NCBI GenBank assembly: GCA_014905825.1
Contig: JACGCN010000007.1
Coordinates: 372,001-436,000 of the forward strand
Length of the DNA: 64,000 nucleotides
DNA from: Lyophyllum atratum
Taxonomy: Eukaryota; Basidiomycota; Agaricomycetes; Agaricales; Lyophyllaceae
Reading direction: 5' to 3'
The notes beneath the pieces are model-generated. The model was not told the DNA's origin, did not search any database, and saw nothing but the letters and a program-made list of their open reading frames with translations. This document shows, in pieces, positions 54,663 to 64,000 of this stretch (position 1 is the stretch's first letter; every line of letters starts with the position of its first letter). A program made the position numbers and the translations under genes.

Positions 54663-57600
54663 ATGGCGTCTCCCGCCGCACAACTACCTGCTGGCTGGAC
54701 TGCTGAATGGTATGCACTATCTAGGCTTCCCGCTCAGTAATCGCCTAATATTGATTCTAGGGACGCAACCCACCAACGATACCTTTTCATAGGTCAGTTT
54801 TGATGATATAACAGTGACTTTAGGCTCACTTGGATTAGAATCTGCTTCTGGACACACGCAATGGGAAGCTCCTCAAGGAGCGCCAGCGGCTCCAGAGACT
54901 TCGGGATCGCCACCGCCAGCCCATCATGCAACCGGAAAACGGCGCCAGTACGCGGCTGGACAAACTCAGGCGTATTATGGTGGTGACGGTCTCGCCGAGC
55001 CTACTTTCAATCAAGGGGGACCGCAGCAGCAGCAACCGGTTGCAGGGGGTCAGCTTTTCACACCAGGTCTAGTGGGCGAGCACCAATTCCAAGCCCAGCA
55101 AGGCCAACCTCCAGGGCCCGGTCAACCCGCGTACTTTCAACCCAGCCAAGAACAGGAGTACATCAACGGACCCGCCGCCTACGGACAACAACCCCAGTCT
55201 GGATACGGGCAGGCTCCCGTTGATGCGCTCGCCGGACAGTTTGGTCAAATGGGCATGGGCGGAGGCCAGAAGCAGTTCCAGCTTTACACCACGAATCTGC
55301 TCACTTCGCCCCCGGAACCGCGTGAACTGTACCGCCCGCCGCCTGAGATCCGACTCCCGCCCAATTCGTGCATTTCGCCCTCCCCGCTAGCCAATGCCGA
55401 CCCGTCGTACAAGCGCTCCACCCTGAACGCCATCCCGACCACGTCGTCGCTTCTCGGAAAGGCGAAGGTTCCGCTAGCGCTCGTTATCACGCCTTATAAG
55501 TCTCTCAAAGAAGGCGACGCCCCCGTGCCTCTGGTCACCGATACGGTTATTGCGCGTTGCCGGCGGTGCAGGACGTACATCAATCCATATGTTCAATTTA
55601 TTGATGGTGGCAATCGGTAAGTTTATAGCTGAGGTCTTTCAATACTCTCCATCTCATTATTTATAGCTGGCGATGCTGCATGTGTAACATGTCGAATGAG
55701 GTACCTCAACTCTTCGACTGGGACCAAGTTCGCAACCAGCCCGGCGACCGATGGGCGCGTGCAGAGCTCAACCACTCTGTTATCGAATTCGTCGCGCCCA
55801 CAGAATACATGGTTCGCCCTCCGCAACCCGCCGTATACGTGTTCTTGATCGACGTTAGTCACTCGGCTGTTCAATCTGGTGAGGCGAGATCATCCATCAC
55901 TTCGAGGTCCCTTTTCTGATAAGATTACAGGTATGGTCGCGACTGCTACCCGCACGATTCTAGAGAGCCTGGACCGCATCCCCGACGAAGACGAGAGGAC
56001 GAAAGTCGCGATCATCTGCTACGACGTTTCATTGTACTTCTTCTCCTTACCCGTAGGTGCTGCTTTGCTCTCCGCTGCCAAAATGCCTAAGCATGCTTCA
56101 GCCCGGAAGCACGGATTCTACTATGCTCGTCGTATCCGACATCGACGATGTCTTCCTGCCCAAACCCAATGACCTCCTGGTCAACCTCGCCGAAGCACGC
56201 GGAGCTCTGGAATCCCTTCTTGGAAGGATCAACGACATGTTCCAGGAAAACAGCATCGTTGGGAGCGCGATGGGTCCTGCATTGCAGGCTGGTTTCAAGC
56301 TGATGGTAGGTATCCTCTTTCCTTGAACCTCCTCGATCTCAACCGGTTCTCGACAGGCTCCCATTGGAGGCAAGATTGTGGTGCTCGCTTCTTCTTTGCC
56401 CAGCGTTGGGGCGGGTGCTTTGAAAAACAGGGAAGATCCCAAAGTCCTCGGAACGGCGAAGGTGCGCATTCTCTGATCATCTCAGCGCAGGAAGAGTGCT
56501 AATATGTCACCTATGCAGGAATCGGGTCTCCTGCAAGCGGCTTCACCATTCTACAAGACATTCGCTATCGAGTGCTCGAGAGCACATGTCTCAGTCGACA
56601 TGTTCCTGTTCAGCGCCGGATACACCGACGTCGCATCTCTCGGTACGTATTGCTGCACCTGCCCAACAATCTAGCACCGTAATGACATTTTTTCCAGCGT
56701 GCCTCCCTCATTACACATCCGGCCAAACATACTACTATCCCGCATTCAACGCAGGGCGCTCCGAGGACGCGCTCAAGTTCGCCCACGAGTTCGGGGAGGT
56801 GCTGGCGATGCCCATCATGCTGGAAGCCGTCATGCGTGTGCGTGCCTCGCGCGGTAAGTCACTTCCAGCTGTCTTTTCTTCGTGGTGTCTAGGTGCTCAT
56901 AATGGTTGGTGTCTGTAGGCCTGCGCATGGCATCGTTCCACGGCAACTTCTTCGTGCGTTCTACGGACCTGCTCGCCATGCCCGCTGTCCCACAGGACCA
57001 GTCATATGCCATCGAGATCCAGATCGAGGAGACTATCACTTCGCCGTTCGTCGTGTTCCAGACCGCGGTCCTGCATACCACTTGCTATGGTGCGTCCCGC
57101 TTCCATTCTTCCTTTTGTAATAATCCGCTTACCCGCTTTCTCGTATGCCAATAGGCGAACGTCGTATCCGTGTGATCACACTTGCTCTGCCCACCACCTC
57201 CAACCTCTCGGAAGTCTTCGCTTCAGCGGATCAGGTGGCCATCGGCACGCTCCTAGCGAACAAGGCTGTTGAGCGCGCTCTGACGCATAAGCTGGAAGAC
57301 AGCAGAGACTACATCTTCCAGAAGCTCGTCGACATCCTGGTCTCCTACAAGGCTAGCATGACCTCGGGCGGCGCGGGCGCCAGCGCCCAGTTGGCGATTT
57401 CCGACAATATGAAGATGTTGCCCGTGTTGGTACTTGGTCTGTTGAAGAACGTGAGTTTCTGCGCGTCTTCGACCTCTGGGCTTGTAGGTTCTGATTTTGG
57501 TTATAGGTTGGTGTCCGCCAGAGTGCACAGATCCCGCCTGATATCAGGGCATACTCCCAGTGCCTATTGACCTCGTTGCCCTCAGAGTTGCTTATTCCCT

Positions 57601-58204
57601 ACATCTATCCTACCTTCTATTCTTTGCACAACATGCCCCCCGAGGTGAGTTGCATCATGGGTTTATTTTTAGACTTGGGATTCACGTGATTTATGATTTT
57701 GCTAGGCTGGAACTGTTGGGGAAGAGGGTGTCATCCTGCCTCCTGCTCTGCCTCTTACGTCTGAACGGCTGGAGAGGCATGGTCTGTTCTTGATTGAGGA
57801 TGGCCAGACAATTTTCCTCTATGTCGGTCGGGATGCCGTCCCTCAACTCGTCATGGACGTCTTCAACCTCCCCAGCTACGAAGTCCTCCGCGGTGGCAAG
57901 GTATGCATTCTTCATCATCTTTGTATTTTGCATTTGCTTATGAATACTCGACAAATAGACCACGCTTCCCGTCCTCGATAACCCTTTCTCCCAACGCGTC
58001 AACGCCGTCATCCAGAAGACCCGCGAGATGCGCCACGGCGTGTACTACCCGCACCTCTACATCGTCAAAGACGACGGCGAGCCGCCGCTCCGCCTCTGGG
58101 CACTCTCCGCGCTCATCCAGGACCGCGCGGACGTGCTGCCCAGCTACCAGCAGTTCGTCTCGTCCTTGAAGGACAAGGTGAATGGTATCGGTGGTGGCTA
58201 CTAG
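54663..58204 (+). CDS. SEC24: COPII coat subunit Sec24 with N-terminal WW domain
   Basis: Cargo-binding subunit of the COPII vesicle coat at ER exit sites. The start [20 protein letters not shown] leads, after two small introns, to [19 protein letters not shown]: together a WW domain (LPxGW..Y..T.W..P). A Gln/Gly/Pro-rich disordered region follows. Conserved Sec24 parts are then in order: [20 protein letters not shown]; the zinc finger [20 protein letters not shown] with CCMCN; the trunk [39 protein letters not shown] and [17 protein letters not shown]; the beta-sandwich [27 protein letters not shown] and [20 protein letters not shown]; the helical domain ([40 protein letters not shown]); and the gelsolin-like domain ([40 protein letters not shown]). 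The stop is at 58204. About a dozen introns. Confidence 0.92.
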
Positions 58205-59039
58205 TACTAGAGTATGAGGGAGAGAGGGGGCGTTCATTTGCTTGTATCCACAAAAAAAAACAGACGAGGGCGGTGGCGGATAAGGGTGGGGTGGGGTGTG
58301 CTGTAGAATAATCCGCTGCTGGTTTTTTGTCGAGAATGATTTAGGGCCCGAAATACATACCATACGTTTTGTCCGACTTTTTCTTCTTACTTTTCTCTTT
58401 TCTTCGATTTGTAAAATTCATACATATACACTCTGCGTCAATTGATGTTTGGGACGCCACTACTGCTGGACCTTGGCTTCGAGTTAGGGGTGTACTTGGG
58501 GTGTACTTGGGGTGTACTATGAGGAGCTGGAGATTGGTGATTCTTGTTATGGACGGCCATCGGCAATGTGAGGCCCTCGATCTTGCAGGTTAATACCTCT
58601 GAGGGTTCGGCTGACATCAGGATGAGTCATGATTGGAGGGCGCAGAAGTAAGCATGCTTTGCCTTAGACAGTACAAGTCTCGCTGGACATCGACACGAGA
58701 AGATGTAACGCGCAAGGACCTTGCGGAGAACTCTCAAAGTGACCTCTTCTAATCTGATCCAGTTTCAAAATCCTCAGCACAACTTGTTAACCTTGCGTTC
58801 ACCCAACTTTACCACCAGGACAGATTTCTTATGTCACCTCATCGTCCATCACCCCCGTCTCAGTGTCAAAATTTGCATAGAATGGAGGTGATGCCAACTC
58901 GTTAAATCATTTCAATCAGTCCTGAGATATCCAATTGTAAATTGCGTCCTAAACTGAGTGTTGCTCCAGTAGCGCAAAATACAGGGTCACGAAGTAATAA
59001 TCCATAAAACCCAATTAGTATAGGAACGAGGAAGGACTC
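58205..59039. other. Intergenic stretch between convergent genes
   Basis: 3' regions of the Sec24 and peroxidase genes. A short tandem run of GGGGTGTACTT (three units) is at about 58486-58520. No gene recognised. Confidence 0.45.
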
Positions 59040-61120
59040 TCAGGTCGTACTGCAAGACGTCGAGATCCTGAGGGCCCGAACGTTGCACGCTCCGCCCATA
59101 ATCGGACCTGTGTGTGTCACGCCCCCAAACACTGCAGAGTACTCGAAATTTAGGTACTGGCAGAACAGACTCACATCTCCAGGCACTAGCGCAGTGTAAA
59201 ACGCGTATTGCGGGACGGGGCTGATGTAGGGAGCTGTTCCGAGGGAAGCAGGGACGGTGGTGAGCACGGCCTTGAAGAGGGTTGTATCCCTGAACATGGA
59301 CTCGACAGAGACGCTGCTAGGCTGTGTCGTTCCATCAATACGGACCTGTTAGTCCGTTCAGTAAAAGCCGTCAGCTACAATACGCCGCAAAGAGAGATAG
59401 GTCAAACAACATACCGCAGTTGTGACCCGAGCTATATTTGGACCTGAGATAAGAGCACACGAGTACGCGGGTACGTACACGATCAAATCGTCAACGGGAT
59501 AATTTCCACCACCGTTGTTCTGTGTTACGACCGTCGCTCCATTCCCGACCTCGTCGACAGTAAACCAGAAGGATGAGAACGAGACTGTAGCGGAGACGGT
59601 GACTGAGAAGGAGTACGACTGCAGGGTGTTGCCGTTGCGTAGGCCGGCGTTCGTAGTGACGCCGATAGGCGAGGCACAGCACGCGCCAGAGGCACAGCTA
59701 CTACTGCGGCGATCAGCCCATTTCAAAGTTACGACACGATTGCTATTGATGACGGAAGGTCCAAAAATCTAAAAAAAATAGGTGTGACAATCAAGGCAAG
59801 TTTGCGTTGCGCACATGATAATCTCCCTTACATCTGCAGTGACTTTGAGATTGAGAGTACCTGCTGCGGTTAGGCTCAACAGGTAGTCGCGCGGTTTGAA
59901 TGGGATGGGAACGACGGGATCGCGCAAGGTGACGCCAGTGGGGACTGTATTGATCATACGCCCGATAAGATTGCCACAGGTAGAGCTAAAAGTCGAAGCT
60001 GATGAAGCAAAGCTGAAGGCATATCAGTTGACCTGTTCCCATCATGGATAGAGTGAGAGCTGACCTCCTCATTGTGGCATTACCATCACTGGCAAAAATG
60101 CGCGTCTCGGAATCTGTTGCGGCGGGCCCTTTCACAAGCGGATTAATGTTGGGCCCATTGATGTAATTTGTGGCGCTGAAAAAATATGAAGGACGATATA
60201 CTGGCGCGTAAAGCAATGTTAACGCACATGTGATTATCGAATAGACGAGTATCGTCGAACGGTGCGATACCAGATCCAGTGTTGATCGCCGGAAAGTCGA
60301 CAGCAGTTACTGCACAACTGACTTGTTATCAAGTTATGCAAAGAGCAGCAACGGACGCATACCGCCACCCAAGGTGTGACCACATGCCACCAAGCCTATC
60401 ATCTCTGTAGCTGTAAATCCCTGACGCTGGAATGCTGCAATATGCGAAGCTAGAGTCCCTTCGGGTACCGGGACACCTGCAGGTCCCGCTGCTGACGCCA
60501 TAATTCGCCCTGGCTTGAAAGGTATGCTAGGTCCGCCGCACTGGCTTACAGCTAGAATCGCGCCAGCAGCGATAAGATCAGGCACTACATAAGTGAAAGA
60601 ATGAAGTTAACAGGTGAGAACAAAGGAGATACTTTGGCACCCGACGAACTGGAGGTATACTTGGAGATATGATTAACAAATTGACCACGAGTGGCGGTCA
60701 GTCCAGCACCAACGTTCTGGCAGTAGAGAAGAAGTGTCTTGTTAATACCTAGTCAACTGCGAGAAACGATGACAAACCTCCGCGCGATCGAGCTCAATTA
60801 TAGAACCGTCAAGTCCACCTACTCCGTTGTTGAAGGTCGCCATGTCGTGGTATGCCTATATATCCATAAGTCAACTGTATTCAGTCGGACAAGCACAGAA
60901 CGCTTACTGTGCGAAGCCATTGTGCTTGTATCGAAGCAGTTGTACCATCGGGGTTTGTCGTCGTAGGCCCACATATCCTCGGGATTCCCGCAAAGCCAGT
61001 CAGCTCGCGCCATAAGAACTCTTCTATATAATCATAGGCGAGATTTGGCCAAGTGTATGCAGCATTTGCGAGGTGAATGTGGATGTAGAAGGTGAGAATA
61101 ACGAAGACGTTGAGGTACAT
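59040..61120 (-). CDS. Secreted heme peroxidase with long C-terminal domain
   Basis: Extracellular peroxidase of the plant/fungal superfamily. The start MYLNVFVILTFYIHIHLANA is a signal peptide. The distal heme pocket LRTAYHDMATFNNGVGGLDG (catalytic Arg and His) is assembled across an intron at about 60850-60910. The proximal-histidine region is FTATEMIGLVACGHTLGGVT, followed by VDFPAINTGSGIAPFDDTRL and FDNHVATNYINGPNINPLVK. After the peroxidase core a segment of about 250 residues is rich in beta-type sequence and Cys (WADRRSSSCASGACCASP, SFSVTVSATVSFSSFWFTVD, VDDLIVYVPAYSCALISGPN, ARALRISTSCSTT-like end), longer than in ligninolytic class II enzymes. There is no sign of Mn-binding or exposed-Trp motifs that I can place, so lignin oxidation should not be assumed. 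Many short introns; no stops when joined. Confidence 0.82.
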
Positions 61121-61171
61121 CTTCGGGTAGAGAGGGGAAGAGGTTAGAGGAATCCGACATGAAAAGCACGG

Positions 61172-61179
61172 CCTTTATA
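61172..61179 (-). promoter_or_regulatory. TATA box of the peroxidase gene
   Basis: On the minus strand TATAAAGG lies about 52 bp upstream of the peroxidase ATG. Confidence 0.55.
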
Positions 61180-61439
61180 GTATCATCGCTAGGCAGGCAC
61201 CATTTCGAGATAGCTTTAAGCCCAAGCAGGAGGATAGGGACAACAAATATCAATGTACCGCAATATCACTAGGCGCGCAGGCTCAGTTCATTGAAAAGTT
61301 ATAATGGAGACACCTCTCCGCGTCCTGCGGCGAGCGTTCCTGAAACAAGTAGTATATCAGAAGATGGATTTGCCGGCCGTGGAAAGTATCGCGCTGGTGC
61401 AGTTCACGATCCTTCCGCAGTGGGCAACGATTATTCAGG

Positions 61440-62320
61440 TCGATGAAAAGAACGTGAGAAGATGCCGACTTTGCGAGGGACGATAAATGGCACATTGAGG
61501 AAAAGTCGATATTCATTGCATCGCTCCATCTGGGTGACCGACGCCAGTAAGTTACCGCGGAGGCTCTACCAGCTTGGAGACAAAGATACCGACAGCCCCG
61601 ACTCTGAAGGGTCACCGTGGAATCGATAGGCAATTCCCGAAGATATTTTGGGTAGTCACACGCAGGAAAAGGATTACCGACATGAATCGTTGGTGGAAGG
61701 AGGGCACTGGCGTCGCTGCTATTAGATGTATCCGCTTCGGGTGGCCAGTTCTCTTTAATGAGTCGAGAGACATTGCTGGGAAAGACTTGGCGGTCATTTA
61801 TCGTGGGGGGAGCAGGGTACTCGCGATCCGAGCAGGCCGACTTGCAACACCAAACCCAACCGGGTTTGAGCTGGGAAGTACAGTACGAATGCCATCCCGT
61901 CCTCTCCATAGCCTGCCTTAATTCAGACGATTAGTAATCAAGGGTTGAAAGCGAGAGTCACTAGCACCGACATTGCGGAAGATGAGTGACATAGTAAGGC
62001 GAGGAGAAAGTCGACGCTGGTTGCGCTGCTCCATTTCGATGGTCACCGCTAGTAAGCCTTTAGGATCCCTGCAGGTTCGTGGGCGAGATCTTGGGCTGCC
62101 CTGATTATGGAGACTGGTCATGTTAGCCTATCTATGGGGAATCCTCGGGACTGTTTCGGGTGATTACACGCTGAAAGAGCAATGCCGATGTTAGTTGCTG
62201 GCCCTCGAATGAATGTATTGATTTCACGGCCAGTAGGAGTTTCAGGATGATATGGGCACCTCCTTGCAATGAGCCGGATCGAGAAACGTTGGGGAGCGAA
62301 GCTCGGCGGCATTCATCATA
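61440..62320. repeat. Decayed tandem duplication
   Basis: Two stretches resemble each other in order: about 61440-61700 and about 61970-62200. Shared landmarks are GAGGA(A/G)AAAGTCGA, CTCCATYT-GRTG-ACCG, CCAGTAAG / GCTAGTAAG, and CGATAGGCAATTCCCGAAGA versus TATGGGGAATCCTCGGGAC, each followed by TTT(T/C)GGGT..TTACACGC-type sequence. Frames through them are broken and I cannot name a coding ancestor. Confidence 0.45.
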
Positions 62321-63417
62321 AGATTTTCAGCGATAACCGCCCCTTGCCGCAATTTGAGTCAGGCGGATCGTTACGCCGAATCAAGATCATCAGCAGCACA
62401 GTGCAGAATAGACGCGTCAAGACAGGAGCGTGTAGAGCACTATGAGTCACCACATGCAGAGCAAACAGGAACACTCGGAAGACGAAGGTTGGGACTTGGT
62501 GGCACCAAGTGAAAGAGGTGTTAAAGAAGCGCCAAGATCACACCAATTGATTATCTTCATCTTATTCATCTTATCTCCAGAGTGATCTAGACTTTAGATC
62601 TACAAGGGTGCCGACATTGCAATTCATACTAGCCTCCGCCTTGAGGAATCGTAGATGCCCACTTCGCAATGTAACGGTCGCGCCTGTGTAAAGAAAAAGA
62701 ATTCGTGGCTTTTGTGCATCTCCCTACGGAGGACTCCGAGTCATGTAATAGATGGTATGTGTCCGAAGGCGCTAACATGAACCAGCATCCTCCTAGCCGG
62801 TCAAGAGAACTTCCTACCCGATACAGGAAAGGTCCCAAAGGACGACTATCCATCCCCCAAACATAGTGATAACGATGTGTTGTATTCCTGGTAGATGCAA
62901 AGTGAAAGGGCGCTCAACTCGATGACAGTGTGTTCCGTGTGTGCGAAGGATTAGTTTCGTCGATGGTCGCCTGTTTACATGAGTAGAGTCCAGGGTAACA
63001 CTAGATGTTCCACAGAATCCAATTGGGGAGCGTATCCGTATAGTAAACTCCTCCAGTTTTAGGGACCAGTGAGTGTGGCGTAACTAGAAAACGGGTCATC
63101 AAATGTCCCGTCTGGTCCGATGACGGTTGACCCGAGATTTTCCGCGTCAAATTTTCAACAGGGCCTACGACCCTCGCATAAACCAAATCCGCGTAAACAG
63201 GCAACTATCTGGCTATATAGTACATCAACTACTACATGACTTGAACGCGAAAGACACTGTACAGAATATAATACTCATTTAATTTACGTGCATGTGGATC
63301 CCGAGCCGTTGTGCTATTCTGAACTACTACTACGCTATCCAATTCCATCAAAGGCGGTGGCCTTGGTTCCTTAAATATCCAATCCTAGATTCCAGGACAC
63401 CCACCAGTGGCGCGAGG
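62321..63417. other. Stretch without a recognised gene
   Basis: Nothing with supportable coding, RNA or repeat character; the last 60-120 bp are the 3' region of the bHLH gene. Confidence 0.4.
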
Positions 63418-64000
63418 TCAATCCTCCCCCGGATCGTCATCCTCCTCATCCTCCCCCAACGTCGGCATCATCCCGCCCCCACCCACCGGCCCCTCCCCCA
63501 TACCCAACGCCCCACCCCCAAGCACCTCCACCGCATCCAAATCCCTCTCCAAATCCACCTCCTCCTCCCCCTCCCCCATCGGCATCCCAATCCTCATCCT
63601 CCGCACCTCCCTACGCAGCCTATCAATCTCCTCATCCCTCCTTTCCACCCGTGCCTTCAGCACCCTGATAAACTCGTTCCCGCACATCAGCAGCTGCAGC
63701 TTGCTCACGCCCTTGTTCGGGCCCTCTCCCCCGGCTTTTGGGGGACCCCGGGGCGGGAGGGCACCGGGCAGGATCTCGTCGGCGGGGAACTTGTCGTCGG
63801 TGGGGAGGGGGATGGGCGGGAGGAGCATGCGGAGGTCGTCGAATGTCGTTTTGAGCGAGTCGCGCCTTTTCTGCTCGGCGGCCTTGTGTGAGGTCTTGCG
63901 CACCTGGACGACCGGCGTCGGGAGGAGCGCGGGGGAGGAGAGGGACATGGGTTGGAGACCGGTGCCTGCTGCGGGGAGGTCAGTGCTGTTTGTGCACCCG
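63418..64000 (-). CDS. bHLH transcription factor (5' part outside window)
   Basis: DNA-binding regulator. Basic region plus helix 1: RKTSHKAAEQKRRDSLKTTF, then DDLRMLLPPIPLP, a loop of about 40 residues, and helix 2: KGVSKLQLLMCGNEFIRVLK, running into a leucine-zipper-like coil (RVERRDEEIDRLRREVRRMR). The H..E..R pattern of the basic region (SHKAAEQKRR) predicts E-box binding. The C-terminus is glycine-rich and then acidic (EDEEDDDPGED), stop at 63418. Upstream of the first Met shown (63948), the frame stays open as AGTGLQP back to an intron acceptor CCCCGCAG at about 63975, so earlier exons lie to the right of the window. The long acidic and glycine-rich tail is encoded by very GC-biased DNA. 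Confidence 0.85.
   Translation of the reverse strand, partial: GCTNSTDLPAAGTGLQPMSLSSPALLPTPVVQVRKTSHKAAEQKRRDSLKTTFDDLRMLLPPIPLPTDDKFPADEILPGALPPRGPPKAGGEGPNKGVSKLQLLMCGNEFIRVLKARVERRDEEIDRLRREVRRMRIGMPMGEGEEEVDLERDLDAVEVLGGGALGMGEGPVGGGGMMPTLGEDEEDDDPGED

Noticed and set aside
63292..63891. Plus-strand open frame of 199 codons rich in Pro and His
   Set aside because: Antisense shadow of the bHLH gene's acidic, glycine-rich tail.

Overview
The window looks like nuclear DNA of a basidiomycete fungus of the class Agaricomycetes. Genes are dense on both strands and are split by many short introns (about 50-70 bp, GT..AG). There is an SC3-like class I hydrophobin, a secreted heme peroxidase, a fungal GT61 glycosyltransferase, a multi-intron histone H2A and a KDZ (Kyakuja-Dileera-Zisupton) transposase, a combination typical of mushroom-forming fungi. 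No species can be named from the sequence alone. Exon boundaries were inferred by eye from reading frames, splice sites and family knowledge.

Layout. 1-3.2 kb: 6-phosphofructo-2-kinase (minus, runs off the left edge) and an ALY/Yra1 mRNA-export adaptor (minus). 3.3-21.5 kb: a large accessory block that I read as one KDZ-type DNA transposon or a derivative of it. It is bounded by dense arrays of the palindromic 10-mer TRATGCATYA, by a 48-bp imperfect inverted repeat (42/48 identical) and by a 22-bp direct repeat. Inside are the KDZ transposase (minus), a divergent small basic protein (plus), a protein ending in an RNase H1-N/viroplasmin-like domain (minus) and a large unrecognised protein whose coding sequence carries the same 10-mer in frame six times (plus). 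A complete, apparently intact Ty1/Copia element (15124-20390, LTRs identical by eye, TSD CCTTT) has inserted into this block.

21.8-25.8 kb: an intact major-facilitator (BSC6/FucP-like) gene with a decayed partial copy on its left and a last-exon fragment on its right. 26-27.2 kb: TLC-like membrane protein. 29-36 kb: rhamnogalacturonan acetylesterase-like SGNH hydrolase, ELYS-domain nuclear pore protein, ATP10 assembly factor, histone H2A. 36.8-41 kb: a doubtful gene, hydrophobin, NAD+/pyrimidine-type mitochondrial carrier. 42-50.7 kb: two paralogous DHA1-type MFS exporters in opposite orientation around a GT61 glycosyltransferase. 51.3-52.1 kb: hypothetical protein. 52.7-53.85 kb: a 1,152-bp non-autonomous hAT element with a perfect 8-bp TSD. 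54.6-58.2 kb: COPII subunit Sec24 with an N-terminal WW domain. 59-61.1 kb: secreted heme peroxidase. 61.4-62.3 kb: a decayed tandem duplication. 63.4-64 kb: bHLH transcription factor, running off the right edge.

Most host genes are single housekeeping or secretory genes without an operon-like logic. The best candidate for an undescribed system is the 3.3-21.5 kb block, where one short palindrome recurs in the terminal arrays, in introns of the transposase gene and, in a fixed reading frame, in the coding sequence of a cargo gene.
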